Below, piece by piece: positions 1 to 11,292 of a DNA stretch of 64,000 nucleotides; within the stretch, counting starts at the first letter, position 1; each line of letters starts with the position of its first letter. Position numbers and translations under genes: made by a program. The DNA is from Sialis fuliginosa (Eukaryota > Arthropoda > Insecta > Megaloptera > Sialidae). The stretch lies in the NCBI GenBank assembly GCA_961205875.1, contig OY540810.1, positions 9,548,001 through 9,612,000 of the forward strand, given 5' to 3'. The notes under the pieces are model-generated. The model worked only from the letters and a program-made list of their open reading frames with translations. It had not been told where the DNA came from and did not search any database.

Positions 1-195
1 TACTTATGTTTTTCTCCAAGAATTGATAAAGAAAATCAGTTATGGGCACCTAGTGATGGACACTTGCTAATGATTACAAAATGATAAGTACTACGACACA
101 AAAGTTATAATCGTAAAATTTGAAACAATGTAAAGCAGATGCTATGATAATATAATAATTAATGAATAGATTACACTTCTAATTGTTTAAATGTT

Positions 196-362
196 CGCCA
201 TTTTGACACCCATTGATTGATTGTCAGCATATTTAAGCTGTTTTAGAGTTAATTGTCTATATGTAGATTATGATTCAGTAATGGCAAATATTTTAAATTT
301 AGTATATTTAATTAAACAAATACCCAACACTGGGGTATTGTCCGAGACTGGTGCCAGTACCT
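196..362 (-). repeat. Family N MITE fragment
   Basis: On the minus strand this matches the element at 39203-39422 over nearly its whole length, including the ACCAGTCTCGGA-type end and the ATCAATGGGTGTCAAAAT block. One terminal repeat (GTGCCAGTACC at 351-361) is kept; the other end is missing. A similar end, GATGCCAGTACC, occurs alone near 1742-1753. It does not code; the 60-codon frame across it is chance. Confidence 0.65.
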
Positions 363-1189
363 TATTATTAAGTTTGAAAAAAGGGAAAGTATGCAAAAAA
401 TAATAATAAAATACATAAAATTAATTTAAAAATATGTGAAATAAATATAAAACTATAGTAAAAGCTTGAATAATATTATTCATGATTTAATATTTATGCG
501 AAAAATATATTTCCTCGAGGAAAAGTTTTTCCGTATTTGAGATTTATTGTATAAAGATTATTCTCAACAACTTGCGTGAAATTTATTCTTGATAATAAAT
601 TACCATTTTTTACAATTATAGCGTGGTATTGCATTTCTTTTCAAAGAAAATAACTCAATTAATATACTACTACAATTTTATTGCTAGTTTTCAAGCTTTT
701 ATAGTGTTTTATGTACTCATTTAATTGTTTATTTTAATTATAAGCTGTGACATTTTTATGGTATTATAGTTTAATTTTTTCTAGTAATAAGCAATGAAAT
801 AAAGTGTGAAACGTTGACTATAAAAACTAAGGCACCACATTACTTTTTTATACAGAAATTTATATCTTGAAAAATGTTCATTATATTGATACGGGACTTT
901 CTTATACGTAGTACTGAGTGTGTAGTGTGCAATTTACGTGTGTCACATTATATTAAACAAATCTTTCTGCCTTACTGATAAAATATATAAAAAATGAATG
1001 GGACATAAATTATTGAAAATAACGCTGTTGACAACTTTTATTCTAATTTTTTTGTCTGATGCGAATCATTTGAAATATAATTTAAAATATAAGATAATAA
1101 TAATCTCCACAACTTTTCAAAATTTTATGAAAAATTTAAAAATTGTGCAATGAAAAAATAGGAGGTATATATTGTATATATTGTACGCT
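363..1189. other. AT-rich DNA, no feature seen
   Basis: Very AT-rich sequence with short A and T runs. I see no open frame of note, no repeat shared with the rest of the window, and no RNA gene. Confidence 0.5.
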
Positions 1190-1312
1190 GTAGAGCGATC
1201 ACAGACAGGAAGACAGACCGACAGACATAACTGAGATAATGATCCTACTCGATGCAGGGACTCCCAAATCGTGTGATTCCGTTGAAATCTCAAGTTTGAT
1301 TTTTTTATGATT
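1190..1312 (+). repeat. Family L retroposon tail
   Basis: The block starts GCTGTAGAGCG, followed by CAGACAG-type repeats and a segment about a dated phrase-like tail (GATCCTACTCGATGCAGGGA). It matches 52515-52632 in order and spacing. The design, a conserved segment then degenerate CAGA repeats then a short unique end, is typical of 3' ends of insect non-LTR retroposons. The class is inferred. Confidence 0.5.
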
Positions 1313-2259
1313 ACCAACTTTACTTTACCTACAATATATTTCATGAAGCATAAAATATTTTTTTTAAATAGGTATGTAAATATGTAATTGCTAATTTATA
1401 ATTCAAATATAAATATACCTACTCCTCAAAAAAATATTTAAATGTCAAATTAACGAATGTATAATATAACGAATATATGTATGTATATTTATAAATCGTA
1501 TCGTAAATTTGACATATAAATATTTTTTAGATGTCTGTATAAAGTTCATGTTTAAATAAATAATAAGTATTTATACATTTATGTATGTTTTAATAATATC
1601 AAGTTGCCGAAAAACTCATGACGCATTTTTAGCAATTTATAGTTAGTTGTTTTATTAGTAACACGAGTTCACGAGAATTACAAAAAAGAAGCCCGCCAAT
1701 CACAAAAACAGTAAACCTTACTCTTATATCGGCCATAACTGATGCCAGTACCTTATTTGTTCATTAAAAATAAAAACACTAAAAATTAGTAAAGAACACA
1801 ATTGAGTGAATTAAAAATATACATATACGCATTTGTTACAATCTTATAAAAGCAAGTTGTTTGTTTGTTGTAATAGTTATCTTTTATTATTGTGTCTATT
1901 CCTACTTTTACACTATAAAAGTTTTTATATACCGTTAGAAAGTATGTATATAACATCCGTTTCATTATTTTTCATATAAAAATGTTTATATCTTATAACC
2001 TTTTACTACAAACATTCATAAAATATATACATTTATTATTTTACGTCTGTATTTCTTATTGCTAGAATGAGTATAATTAAATACGTATAACTTTTTTCTA
2101 AATAGTTATAATTTTTTTATTTGGAAAACTTTATTGCTTATTTAAAGAATTTTTATTTGAGTTTATAAATTAGTTTGGCTTCTTAAAGAGACTTAAATAT
2201 AGAAATGTTACATGATGCAGTTAAATGTTATGGTCTGTCTTGACTTGAACATTTTACTC
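1313..2259. other. AT-rich DNA with a family N end
   Basis: Mostly unremarkable AT-rich sequence. Positions 1742-1753 resemble one terminus of family N (GATGCCAGTACC), which suggests a decayed copy. Nothing else is seen. Confidence 0.4.
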
Positions 2260-2480
2260 CGAATGAGCCGAGCAATATTCGGCTAGTCAGTACGTTTCTC
2301 CGAATGGAACAAACATGCCGAACATTTTCCAAAGCTTGTCGGTAAATTGTATTCGATCAAATATGAAATTATTTCGGTTACAGATTTTTAATTTCTATTA
2401 ATATTCGAAATAATATCTGAAATAATTATTTCGGATACGGTTATAATAGTTTCGGATATCTCATAGTTTTGGTTTCGAAT
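2260..2480. repeat. TTCGG-rich degenerate repeat
   Basis: The motifs CGAATG, TTCGGCTAG, CATGCCGAAC, ATTTCGGTTACAG, TTTCGGATACGG and TTTCGGATATC recur within 220 bp. A similar run of CGGCTTCGG motifs lies at 41700-41760, and short TTCGGTT runs occur near 10430 and 11390. This is probably a decayed transposable element end; its class is unknown. Confidence 0.35.
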
Positions 2481-3639
2481 ATGGAGCTCTGTAACATCCC
2501 TGGTTGAAACCATATGTAGATTTATAGAATGTATCAATTTTTAGAAATCATTACAAATGAAATTCTAATCTTTCTAAATATATATGAAACACAAAAATAG
2601 ATGTTTATATAAGTACTATCAAATTTTATATCAGCAAGTAATCATACAATCTTGCCAACCTTGAGCTAAAATATACTGTGTAAAATATTAACCCCTGGTG
2701 ATATAACGTTATCAGACTAACAAACATTTTTTTCCCAGCACGGTGTTAATTTTACGAGAAAGATAATGTGCCTTACAACTTGTCCTTTATGATATAAAAC
2801 ATAATGAAATGTGTGCTGCGACAGAAACCTGCATTATTCAACTGTCTCTTGCAAAAAACACCTCACCGTGAATAATGGGGCTTCTGCGAATTGTGAGATT
2901 TTATAATAAAATCGAAATTATGTACATACATACAAACATATGTATATATACCGGTTGTTAAAAATACATTGTTACGAATTTTTGTTTTGAAATGTGAGTT
3001 GTTTCAGACAAAAGGTAATCAGATGGAAGGGGGCAATTTTATGATATTTTTATTTTTATTTGTGGGTGCTTTTTATGTGTTTTTTAATGGTAATTAATTT
3101 TTAAATGAGAACCTATATTTTTGCTTTTAGGGTCTGATTTTATAAAAAAATAAATAAAAAATTTTTGTTCCGAACATTTTATTATCCGAGGCGATTTTTT
3201 GTCACGTTGAAAATTTTTTTTCATTTTTTTTTTGTAAATGAAGAACAGTTAAAACAACATTCTTTCTGTTGTACTTTTTCTCTAAATTAATTTATTTTAA
3301 ATGACAAAACTCACGTTCGATACATTCATTTGCTAAAATAAAATTGTACACTGCTTCCTCGTATTAAATTGTAAGGTAGTAAATTATCGAAAAAATTTAA
3401 TAAATACTAATGTGCTATTCTGATGAAAACCCATTGGTTTACCTTTTATCTATTTTAAAACAGTCGACAATGTTTTTAAATTTTAGGAAGCAAATTCAAA
3501 TGGAAATATATCTTTGTTAGGGACTATTTTACTACAAAAGTTGTAGTGACTTTTTTTATAGAAAATTGAATGCTCTATTAAATAGATCCTATAAAATATA
3601 TTTAACATGCGTCGTTTTTGAGGTATTTTGAAAAATAAC
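2481..3639. other. AT-rich DNA, possible family E scrap
   Basis: No genes seen. Positions 3345-3405 weakly resemble part of the family E palindrome arm (14038-14095): a TGCTTCCTCGT-like block, then GGTAGT and a run around ATTTAATA. The match is by eye and degenerate. Confidence 0.3.
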
Positions 3640-3800
3640 AAATTTCGGATACCATCTCTCCCATCTTGATGATTTTTATATGCAGCCAAACCCAACTAAC
3701 AAATTAAGTTTCATTATTATCGATTTAGCGGTTAATGAGTTATACGGGTGACAAGGATTCAGGGGACAGACAAACAGATAGACACTGAACGAAAAGTGTT
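3640..3800 (+). repeat. Retroposon-like 3' tail
   Basis: A segment around ATCGATTTAGCGGTTAATGA is followed by GGGGACAGACAAACAGATAG. A conserved phrase followed by CAGACA-type repeats is the usual layout of insect LINE or SINE 3' ends. No coding remains. Confidence 0.4.
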
Positions 3801-4360
3801 TCTTGACCTAAAACGGAAAGATCAAGTTGAAATTTTGAAATCGTAAAACAATTTTTGTTTTGTTTTGAAAAATGATATGAGTAACTTTCGAATATGGCGG
3901 GGTAGCGGTAATTAAAATTTTGAAACGATAAAGTGAATTTTGATTACATAATAACGTTGTAACCTAACCTTTAACATAATCCAACCTCAATGCATCCATT
4001 AAACATAGGTGTATTAATACACATACAAGTAAAATTTAATCAACATTTTGAGTAAAATTATTAATTCATAGCGTATCCGATACCATACATTATCTCTTAC
4101 CAATGTACCACAACACGTGATCAATAAGTACCACAACAGAAACGCTACAATACCCCAAACACAGCATAGCTGGTAACATCGTTTATAAAATATGTATTGG
4201 GAGCCAGTACATGTGTTGCTAGCTCGGACCATCCTTGATGAAATAATTAAATCCTATATTATGTGTGTGTTTGCACTAGTGTCGAACCTGGCTAGGGGAT
4301 ATTCTATATGACGTGAAGTCTTCCATTGTTTTGTTACTTCTTATTTATTTCATACTAGCT
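3801..4360. other. AT-rich DNA, no feature seen
   Basis: No supported gene or repeat. The 72-codon minus-strand frame at 4014-4232 has no recognisable domain and is treated as chance. Confidence 0.4.
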
Positions 4361-4384
4361 TTGCCCACGGCTTCGTTCGCTTGG
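4361..4384 (+). repeat. 5' stub of a CTAGC-type repeat
   Basis: CTAGCTTTGCCCACGGCTTC followed by GTTCGC matches the start of families B and C (for example 49394 onward). Only about 24 bp are present before the foldback element begins, so the copy is either truncated or was displaced by that element. Confidence 0.5.
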
Positions 4385-4387
4385 ATA

Positions 4388-4898
4388 TTTTTTTCAAATG
4401 GAACATATATTTTTTAACGATGTTATGTAGAATTACATAACCAACATTTTTTGTGGTACATCCTTATGGCTATTTGTAACCATTTTTGATTTATTGAGCA
4501 AAAAGTACAAAATTCAACAATATTTATTTAAAAAATAAGTTCATGTTGCTTATAAAAACAGTATTTTATGTTTCTGTCTTGATCTCACACAGCGTATTAG
4601 TGAATTTATTTGGTTTGAAATTATTTTGGTTGTTTGTGTTTAATAAAACAATAAAGCAACTGTTTGCTAGCGGAAAAATGCATCCTGTTTTTATGGGCAA
4701 CGTGAACAACTTGTACATGGTGTTTTATTTTATTTGAAAAAACTTATTTTCTTTAATAAATATTGTTGAATTTTGTACTTTTTACTCAATAAATCAAAAA
4801 TGGTTACAGATAGCCATAAGGATGTACCACAAAAAATGTTCGTTATGTAATTCTACATAACATCATTAAAAATATATAGGGTGTTCCATTTGAAAAAA
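4388..4898. mobile_element. Foldback (palindromic) MITE
   Basis: Two arms of about 155 bp (4388-4542 and 4741-4898) are reverse complements with few mismatches, separated by about 198 bp of spacer. The right end reads AGGGTGTTCCATTTG, an end type common among insect palindromic MITEs and also seen inside family F. The 64-codon frame in the spacer is not a gene. Any transposase would be supplied elsewhere. Confidence 0.8.
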
Positions 4899-4939
4899 AC
4901 GAAAAAAATAATTTTTAAGTTATCAAAATTTGAAAATTA

Positions 4940-5265
4940 ATTTTGAACAGCCTGTACATGGTGGCTCTACGATATTTAAACAAGAACACCCTACAACCTC
5001 CTATAATAAGATCCATATTTAATTTCGTCTTCAAAGCTGCGGCCGCGGAAGTGGTGAATTGTTGAATAAGGTAAAACTCAATTTTTTTGAAAAAAATATT
5101 ATAAAAAAATTTTCTTAAGCGTGCCACACTGTTTTGTAGCACCTTGTATATTTGGAAATAATTTCTATGTATTCGCATTTACCCACAGTTTACATCTGCA
5201 TTAGAAATTTTTTATAGTGTAAGAGCTATCGAACTTTCACGCACTATTGCCCCACCCTGTATAAC
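4940..5265. repeat. Fragment with CACCCTGTATA end
   Basis: The segment begins AACAGCCTGTACATGG and ends CCCCACCCTGTATA, both resembling degenerate ACAGGGTG-type termini. Internal arms are not clearly complementary, so this may be one or two decayed elements. The 87-codon minus frame across it is not recognisable. Confidence 0.35.
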
Positions 5266-5524
5266 AAAAATAAAAAGGAAAAATCAAATTTCTACAGTGT
5301 TCGTTATAATTTTCATTGAAAGCTATATTCTGGAATTTTTTCAGAATTTTTGCATCGATAGTTTAGAAATTAGAGGGGGAGGGGCATTCTAATAATAACT
5401 TTGAAAACAAATATATTGTTACTGAAGAGTTAAAATCAAAAGGTTTTAAAACATTTTTGTTACATTTTGTACGGCATGAAAATGTTGATCTTAATCAGTA
5501 GAATTTGACCTAATTTTTATTTAT

Positions 5525-5670
5525 TTTATGTTACATGTTTGGCATTTTTATCCTTCCTTAGGGGATGAATTTCGGGGAATAAAACCTTCTTAGTGGATGC
5601 TTACGTTATAAAAGGAATTACCCATATAATTTTACGTTTCTAGGTCCAGAAGTTTAATTTTTTTTATAAA
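5525..5670 (+). repeat. Family Q retroposon fragment
   Basis: It shares CTTCTTAGTGGATGCTTACG-like and TTTCTAGGTCCAGA-like blocks with 38605-38788, in the same order. The GTTGATGAGTCAGTCA tail present at 38735 and 59312 is missing here, so the copy is 3' truncated. Confidence 0.55.
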
Positions 5671-6299
5671 TATCAATAATAGTTTTGCTAATTTAAGGTA
5701 AATATGAATATGAATATAATCAAAATATTGGCTAAAATACTCCCAAAAATAAGTTAACAAATTATGTATATTTATAATTGCGTAGAATAAATTTATATTT
5801 AAAATAAATATTATATTAAGCTCCGTCTATCTACCGCTATAGTACAAAATTATGATTAAATTACAAACTTCATACATTTAACTTCCATAGGTACCTTTGA
5901 CGCAAAGGTGTTATATATTATTATTATTATTATTTTAGGTACATTCGTGTGTATTTAAATTGTACTAGAAATGAGCTAAATTAGATTTCTACTTTGTTTA
6001 TTGCTGTGTTGTGTGTGTTCCCTTAAATTTGTTCTATCGTCTTTCGTTGGTTAACATTCGTACGTGAATTATGAGTTGTTTTTGTGCTGAATTTGAGTTA
6101 TTCAGGTCATCTGCGTATTTATAGAGGCAGGGAATAAAGCGAGTTTGCTGGAATTATAAAATCTAAAGGATTTGGTCTGGAGCATGTTATATTTAATTCA
6201 ATTTAATATAGCTATTTCAAAATTTAATAACATTATTAAACAAAAATTGAAAATACGTTTAGTTTGTAAGAAAATATTTTTGAATGTAGTTTTAATAAC
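5671..6299. other. AT-rich DNA, short (TTA)n run
   Basis: No gene seen. A (TTA)n run of about 20 bp lies at 5917-5936. Otherwise non-repetitive within the window. Confidence 0.4.
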
Positions 6300-6600
6300 G
6301 GGTGTCCAAATTTCACCTTCCGATTTAATTTAATTATAAAACACACAAAACACTTTAAATGTTATAATTTTATTTTGAAGTACAAATGTTGCGGTTAATA
6401 ATGCAAAATGATATCCGGCAAGTTTTAACATTTTCCTCGACATTCTGTTCAATTACTCAAATTGCTTGAGTAATGTTAACTCAAAGCTGTTCAATTATTT
6501 GAGGATTGTTAGCGAAACTCTTGCTTTAAATGGCCCCAAAGGAAATAATCTTAGGGTGTGAGGTCGCAAAACTGGAAAATGTGTCGCGTTGTGCTTAAAG
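6300..6600 (-). mobile_element. Decayed Tc1/mariner-type element, 3' end
   Basis: The segment runs from a terminal-repeat-like GGGTGTCCAAATTTCACC (6300-6317) through an untranslated stretch into the C-terminal transposase relic at 6421-6570. The 5' part of the element is not seen downstream, so it is truncated. Assignment to the IS630-Tc1-mariner superfamily rests on the protein relic. Confidence 0.55.
6421..6570 (-). pseudogene. Tc1/mariner-type transposase C-terminus, broken
   Basis: Read on the minus strand, two frames joined by a frameshift give the C-terminal pattern of a DDE transposase. The first reads RPHTLRLFPLGPFKARV, where the family normally has a form like RSPDLTPLDFFLWGYLK..V; the second reads NNPQIIEQL, stop, VNITQAI, stop, VIEQNVEENVKT. 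The expected third catalytic aspartate, in the LTPLD segment, is no longer recognisable. Two in-frame stops and the frameshift show it is dead. The N-terminal DNA-binding domain and first two catalytic residues are absent. Family assignment is from motif memory. It resembles, but is not the same as, the relic at 52690-52881, which keeps SPDLTTSDYTLWGYL. An autonomous relative would cut and paste the element at TA sites in the nucleus. Confidence 0.65.
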
Positions 6601-7333
6601 AAGTATAACTTCAATCATGTAAATGCTACGAATTTTATGGTGTACACTTGTCATCACTGCTTTTAGATCGCTGATATTTCTGAAACCTCTATATTTTACG
6701 AAAACGTTCGATGTAAAATCTACTCCCAAAAAATGTTTAATCAATTTTGAATGTTAGACCAAAGTTCAGGAATAATTTTCTTTATTTTTTAAAACCTTGT
6801 ATATTTATTAACAAATAAATTATCACCACTTCTTCGTAAGTATTTTGTTTAATTCCCAAGTTCTAATGAACATAATTTTTCTAAATGAATTGATTGCATT
6901 ATTTGAGGAAATGAAGATAATTACCGATAACTTTTGTTGAATATAACTCGAAATCCGTTTAATTAAATATACCTATATAGATAAATATGCAAAACGAATG
7001 CGATAGGTATTCTTGAAAACCGTTTAGTGTCGAGCGGGTGGCGAAACCAGAAAAGCGCAGGATAAAAAAATCAATTGAATTTTTGTCCTTTATGGCGTAA
7101 CTTCCCGGTTAACGCTGATTTAACGAGCCGTGCTTGTACATGAAATATGACACCACTTCCCTCCGGGCGTTTGTAGGCCAGGGATACCGGAACATTCGCG
7201 GTCTCTATGTGCATTTTTATAAATACTTACGTACTTGTATCCACTTTGATGTAGATACCTACTTTTATTCCCTGTTTTGCTAGAGTTAGGATTATGTGAC
7301 ATAGATAGGTACTTATTCTGTTTTTAGTAGTAA
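6601..7333. other. AT-rich DNA, no feature seen
   Basis: No supported gene. The moderately GC-rich part near 7080-7210 (ACTTCCCGGTTAACGC, CTCCGGGCGTTTG) holds a 60-codon minus frame without a recognisable domain. Confidence 0.4.
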
Positions 7334-7573
7334 CTAGCTCATTGGACCCGGTGTTACATTGTTTTCACTTATCTCTAACTATTTATGCAGCAAACGCGAA
7401 GATATCTCTCCGACGATTGTTTTTTCGACTTCATGTAATTTGCACAAAATATCCACAAATCTACACCTAACTGTATCCATTGTGAAAACCGGAATAAAAT
7501 CCATTCAGTAGTTACTGAGAAAATCGTGCACAGACAGACAGACGTGGCGAGGGACTTTGTTTTATACTATGTA
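7334..7573 (+). repeat. Family A retroposon-like repeat, copy 1
   Basis: About 240 bp starting CTAGCTCATTGGACCCGG. It passes through GACTTCATGTAATTTGCAC, ATCCATTCAGTAGTTACTGA and a CAGACAGACAGACG run, then ends TTATACTATGTA. Other copies are at 42714-43009, 56063-56363 (minus) and, split, 49305-50370. Members share both ends and the CAGACA run. This is a short interspersed element, probably a SINE or a 5'-truncated LINE; no coding frame. Confidence 0.75.
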
Positions 7574-7984
7574 ACATGAACTCCATAAATGGTCGTCTAT
7601 TTTTCATTGAAATTCGATTATCACAAACTTAGTAGGTTCCTCTCATTTGATTCTTATAATATTTAAATAATTTCTCCTTGTATCACACCAAGACAGATAT
7701 TTAGAAATTCATTTGCTAGATAAAGAAGTACTCTTCGTTTGTAGTACGCATAGATATTTGTGCGATTAAATTATTATGAACATAATCTATTGAAAATATT
7801 TTAAGTAAATTTTGTGGCATAAATATTTGATGTTGTTAAACTTGCTATAAAATGGATGTATATTTGTGTTTTAATTAAAAATGATGTAACTATATAGCTC
7901 CGCCCTGGAAAAAGATAACCGATGATGTTTGTCTTAATATTTTCGAATTTGTTGTAAGCAAATATGACTGACTTTTAGGGTGTC
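7574..7984. other. AT-rich DNA, no feature seen
   Basis: Nothing recognised on either strand. Confidence 0.4.
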
Positions 7985-8275
7985 GATTGGTCTCGGTTCT
8001 GAATTGAGATTGTTTTTAATCCGGACGACACAAAATCGAGACGACATTAATTTTATCTCGTCGAGAAGATTATCCATAATTAGTAAATACTTATTATTTT
8101 ATTAATACTTTAATTTCTTTGTTTATTAGTATATTTAAAAAAAAAAATAACCCGAGGTCAAAATTTTTACGAGACGGTTAGTTTTAAAATTCGAGACCGA
8201 GATGAGATTTTAGTTACAAAAATCTAGACGAGACTTACTTTACTCTTGTCTCGTCTGGGTTTGTATGTAGTTAAT
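7985..8275. repeat. Family I: TCTCG-rich repeat, copy 1
   Basis: GATTGGTCTCGGTTC, ATCTCGTCGAGAAG, CGAGACCGAGATGAG and CTTGTCTCGTCTGGG flank an AT-rich core. The same layout, a TCTCGTCTCG-like cluster on each side of a T-rich core, appears at 28608-28925, and a shorter cluster is at 9450-9562. Likely a decayed transposable element; class unknown. Confidence 0.5.
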
Positions 8276-9449
8276 CTAGTAATATAAGAAAAACATTATT
8301 ATTTTTATTTTATTTTTCATCGGACGTGAATTTCTATAAATTACTATTTGTGTGTATTTTATTTAACGTGAAATAACCATTGAGAAGTAGAACTGCTTTA
8401 AGTTTTTGGTAACATTAAAAATGAATTATTTTTGAAACTTTATTGTGAGGGCCCCGTTTCTGTATGGTAATTCTTATTACGTTTGAGGTGTATTTTATAT
8501 AATCCTTACATTTATGTATTAATCAGTATTAATTATGCGATTCTATTTATAATTTTGCACGAAAAGTCACGACGAAGTTGACAAAACTTACGTATACTAA
8601 TATAAAGGATCTAATTGTGAAGCTACTGTCAAAATTTCAAACTGATACATGCAACCGTGTTGTATTCGCTAAGATTGAAAAAAGTGATTTCGAGAAAAAC
8701 GCGTTTAAAATTTTACGAATAGTAAAGTTTTAAGTAGCGTACTCTGGTGACATTTTCAGTAACCTTAAACATCTTCTGCACTGTAGAACCAAGTATATAT
8801 TGTGGTGTTACCCTTTAATAAAAAAAAAACTCTAACAATAAGTAATATTTGAACTCTCTTCTTCTACCATGTAAGAATTTGTAAAGTTTTACGAACCACC
8901 CTATAGTCTTACGTATTTTATCGATCTTCCTTTAACTGATATAGATTACATATATTATTGTGAGAGTTTATGATTTTGCAAAATAAAATAAAAAATATTT
9001 TGAACAAATTAGATTATTTTACATGGTAAAGTTTCAAATGAAAACTTTTATGAAGAAAAAGGTTGAGGACCTTTGGTCTAAGAAAGAACGAAATATTCGT
9101 GGAGCTGTAAGAATGTTCTGTATATGTATAGTACATTCATAGACACAGCTTTTACCATTCCACTTTTTTTCCTTTTCTTGTTTCGTCATCTTACCGGAAC
9201 TCTCTTTTTTGTAATTACACTTGCTGGATTAATTTTAGCACTTCGTTAGGGAAAATTATGTGGAATTTTATATAATACGTTTCGTAAGAAAATTTCTTAA
9301 CAACATTTCAGGAATGGTTTAATGCTAATGATATTTTAAAAACATTATATTTTTTTCTTAATAATAAATTATATAAACCTTTAAAATAACGACAGTAGAC
9401 TATAGAAAATAATGAAAATACATTTAATAAAAGATTGTTTTGAGCCATA
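8276..9449. other. AT-rich DNA, no feature seen
   Basis: No gene or clear repeat. CACCCTATAG near 8888 may be a scrap of an element end. Confidence 0.4.
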
Positions 9450-9562
9450 GAGAGTAGACGAGAGTTAAATAAGTCTCGTCTCGTTCTCGTTTTGTACACG
9501 TGACCGAGACTCTCGACGAGATTTGTATATAAAATTTATATCATTTCGACCTCATTTCGTCG
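9450..9562. repeat. Family I: TCTCG-rich repeat, copy 2
   Basis: GTAGACGAGAG, AAGTCTCGTCTCGTTCTCG and CGAGACTCTCGACGAG lie within 110 bp, the same vocabulary as 8220-8260 and 28608-28660. Confidence 0.45.
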
Positions 9563-10474
9563 TTAAAACTCAAGTAGTTTTAAGTCAATCTTACTTTAGT
9601 AGCTCTTAAAGGAAGATACATTGGCTTTAATTAACGTAAATGAATCACTGCTCTAATAGAAAAACTATCTAGATATCTCTTATACCAAATTACAAAAATT
9701 TATCTTGCAATCAATTTTACGATTTTAAATGTAATAGTAGAATTTTTTTTGTATAAAATAAACAAAGTAATTTACTGGCTTGGTATAATTTTAAATTGGT
9801 AAAACAATCGTATTTTGTGGACATCTCTGAATATACATTGTAACGACCCCCTTGATAATTAGAGATACAATAAGCAATTATAAAATTATTTCTAATTCTG
9901 TTAACAGCCAAACCACGCGTTTCCGCCGCAAAGTGTGTACATAAACGTTTTTGAAAGTTAGATTAGTTCAGTAGTTGCGATTTCATTAAACTTAATTTGG
10001 CAATGCGAGCTTATTTTACGGTTCAGTTTGAATTAGTCGTTGGAGATTCAACTTGGAATTAAACCAGTAAAGAATTAAACATATAATTTGCATTCCTTTA
10101 ACGATACCTCCTCGATTGTTGAACAAATAAACATCGTCTGGGATAATTTCGATCAATACGAACACGATGTTTAAATTCATTTATGCCCGGAATTATAAAG
10201 AATTTGGTGTAGACCAAATCTAACCCAAACGCTATCTGATGTTAAATCGTTATGAATTTGCTCAGGATTTTAGATCAGTGGTAATGAATGTATAGTTATG
10301 TAAAACTGCATCCGGTCTATGACGTTCACCAATCACCACTGCTTCTAGATCACATAGATAGCGATTATTTTGGGTTCGTTCTAGACAGAATTCTTTATAA
10401 TACAATTTTTGAAAGGTTCGATTTGGTTTCGGTTCCGGTTTTTCTATACCTAAAAATTATATGACGATCGTATA
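9563..10474. other. AT-rich DNA, no feature seen
   Basis: No gene recognised. The 64-codon minus frame at 9717-9911 is not supported. A short TTCGGTTCCGG motif lies near 10428. Confidence 0.4.
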
Positions 10475-11072
10475 TGGGCAACTCCACAGAACGTGGCCGC
10501 ATTAGCTTTGACATTTAGCGGAAAATTAAAATACTCAAATGCTTCTTCAAAATGGAGCATTGAACGCACACTCTTCTGTGGCGTCTCAAAATCTTCGTAA
10601 CAAAGAGAAGAATAATTGGTCTCAATTTCAGGAGTGCGCTTCGGATGTTCCAAAAGTTACAGCAAATAAACCAAATAATTTTAAAAACGCTGAAATTGCC
10701 GTTCGCTGGATAAAACAATCGCGCATATGAAATGTAAGAGGTGTGCGCCTTTGAAACTCCGGGAAAAGGTTCATTGTACCAAAAAACATGTTCAGTAAAA
10801 ATTTCAGATTCATTGGTTTGAATCTGAGAAAATTGCGGTGGTATGAATTTTTCTTTTTTTAAAACGTTTTTCTGAAAACGTGAAAATAACCGATTTTTCA
10901 ATGCAAATTGTGCTGCAGTTTTTATATGAATCAAGCAATCGACTTGTAACTCCATGTTTACATCCACAATAAAGTATACTTTGAGTTCGTGTACTTATGG
11001 GTGGGTAATATACATTCCCACACGCGCACTATTGGCGTTCCCCGAAGCGCCCACGTTCTGTGGATTTGCCCA
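10475..11072. mobile_element. TA-flanked DNA element with 23-bp terminal repeats
   Basis: The left end TGGGCAACTCCACAGAACGT and the right end (revcomp TGGGCAAATCCACAGAACGT) are inverted repeats with one mismatch, and both are flanked by TA. A TA duplication and inverted ends fit the Tc1/mariner or a similar TA-targeting superfamily. The interior is about 10% richer in GC than its surroundings and carries a 150-codon minus frame, described separately. No DDE motifs are visible, so the element appears non-autonomous. Confidence 0.75.
10515..10967 (-). CDS. Unrecognised 150-codon frame inside the TA element
   Basis: This is the second longest open frame in the window and fills about three quarters of the surrounding element. 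It starts with an ATG at 10967 and is preceded by ordinary element sequence. The product would be 150 residues, beginning MDVNMELQVDCLIHIKTA, with a basic C-terminus rich in R and K (ILRRHRRVCVQ) after a hydrophobic stretch. I recognise no domain, zinc finger or DDE motif. Two other minus-strand frames of about 60 codons overlap it in different phases, so openness may partly reflect composition rather than selection. It could be a captured host fragment, a decayed transposase segment, or chance. Confidence 0.2.
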   Translation of the reverse strand: MDVNMELQVDCLIHIKTAAQFALKNRLFSRFQKNVLKKEKFIPPQFSQIQTNESEIFTEHVFWYNEPFPGVSKAHTSYISYARLFYPANGNFSVFKIIWFICCNFWNIRSALLKLRPIILLFVTKILRRHRRVCVQCSILKKHLSILIFR

Positions 11073-11133
11073 TATGTCTAAAGATATTTGCAACAATCAT
11101 TAAAAAATTGAAACATTTATTTAGGTATCAGAT

Positions 11134-11292
11134 TTAGGCTTAACTCAGACGATCTACTGCGTAGCCACTTACAAGTGGTTATAAAATGGATGGTAATTAC
11201 CACACGTAAATAATTTTTGTTGACTATAGACAACCACAATACGTACGTGATTACGCAGTGATTTTACATTGGTTCATTTGAGTTAGGCCTTA
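11134..11292. mobile_element. Short MITE with TAGGCYTAACTCA ends
   Basis: TTAGGCTTAACTCA at 11134-11148 is mirrored by TGAGTTAGGCCTTA at 11279-11292. The subterminal CTACTGCGTAGCCAC pairs with GTGATTACGCAGTG. The length is about 159 bp. There is no coding; a small terminal-inverted-repeat element with unknown transposase. Confidence 0.55.
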
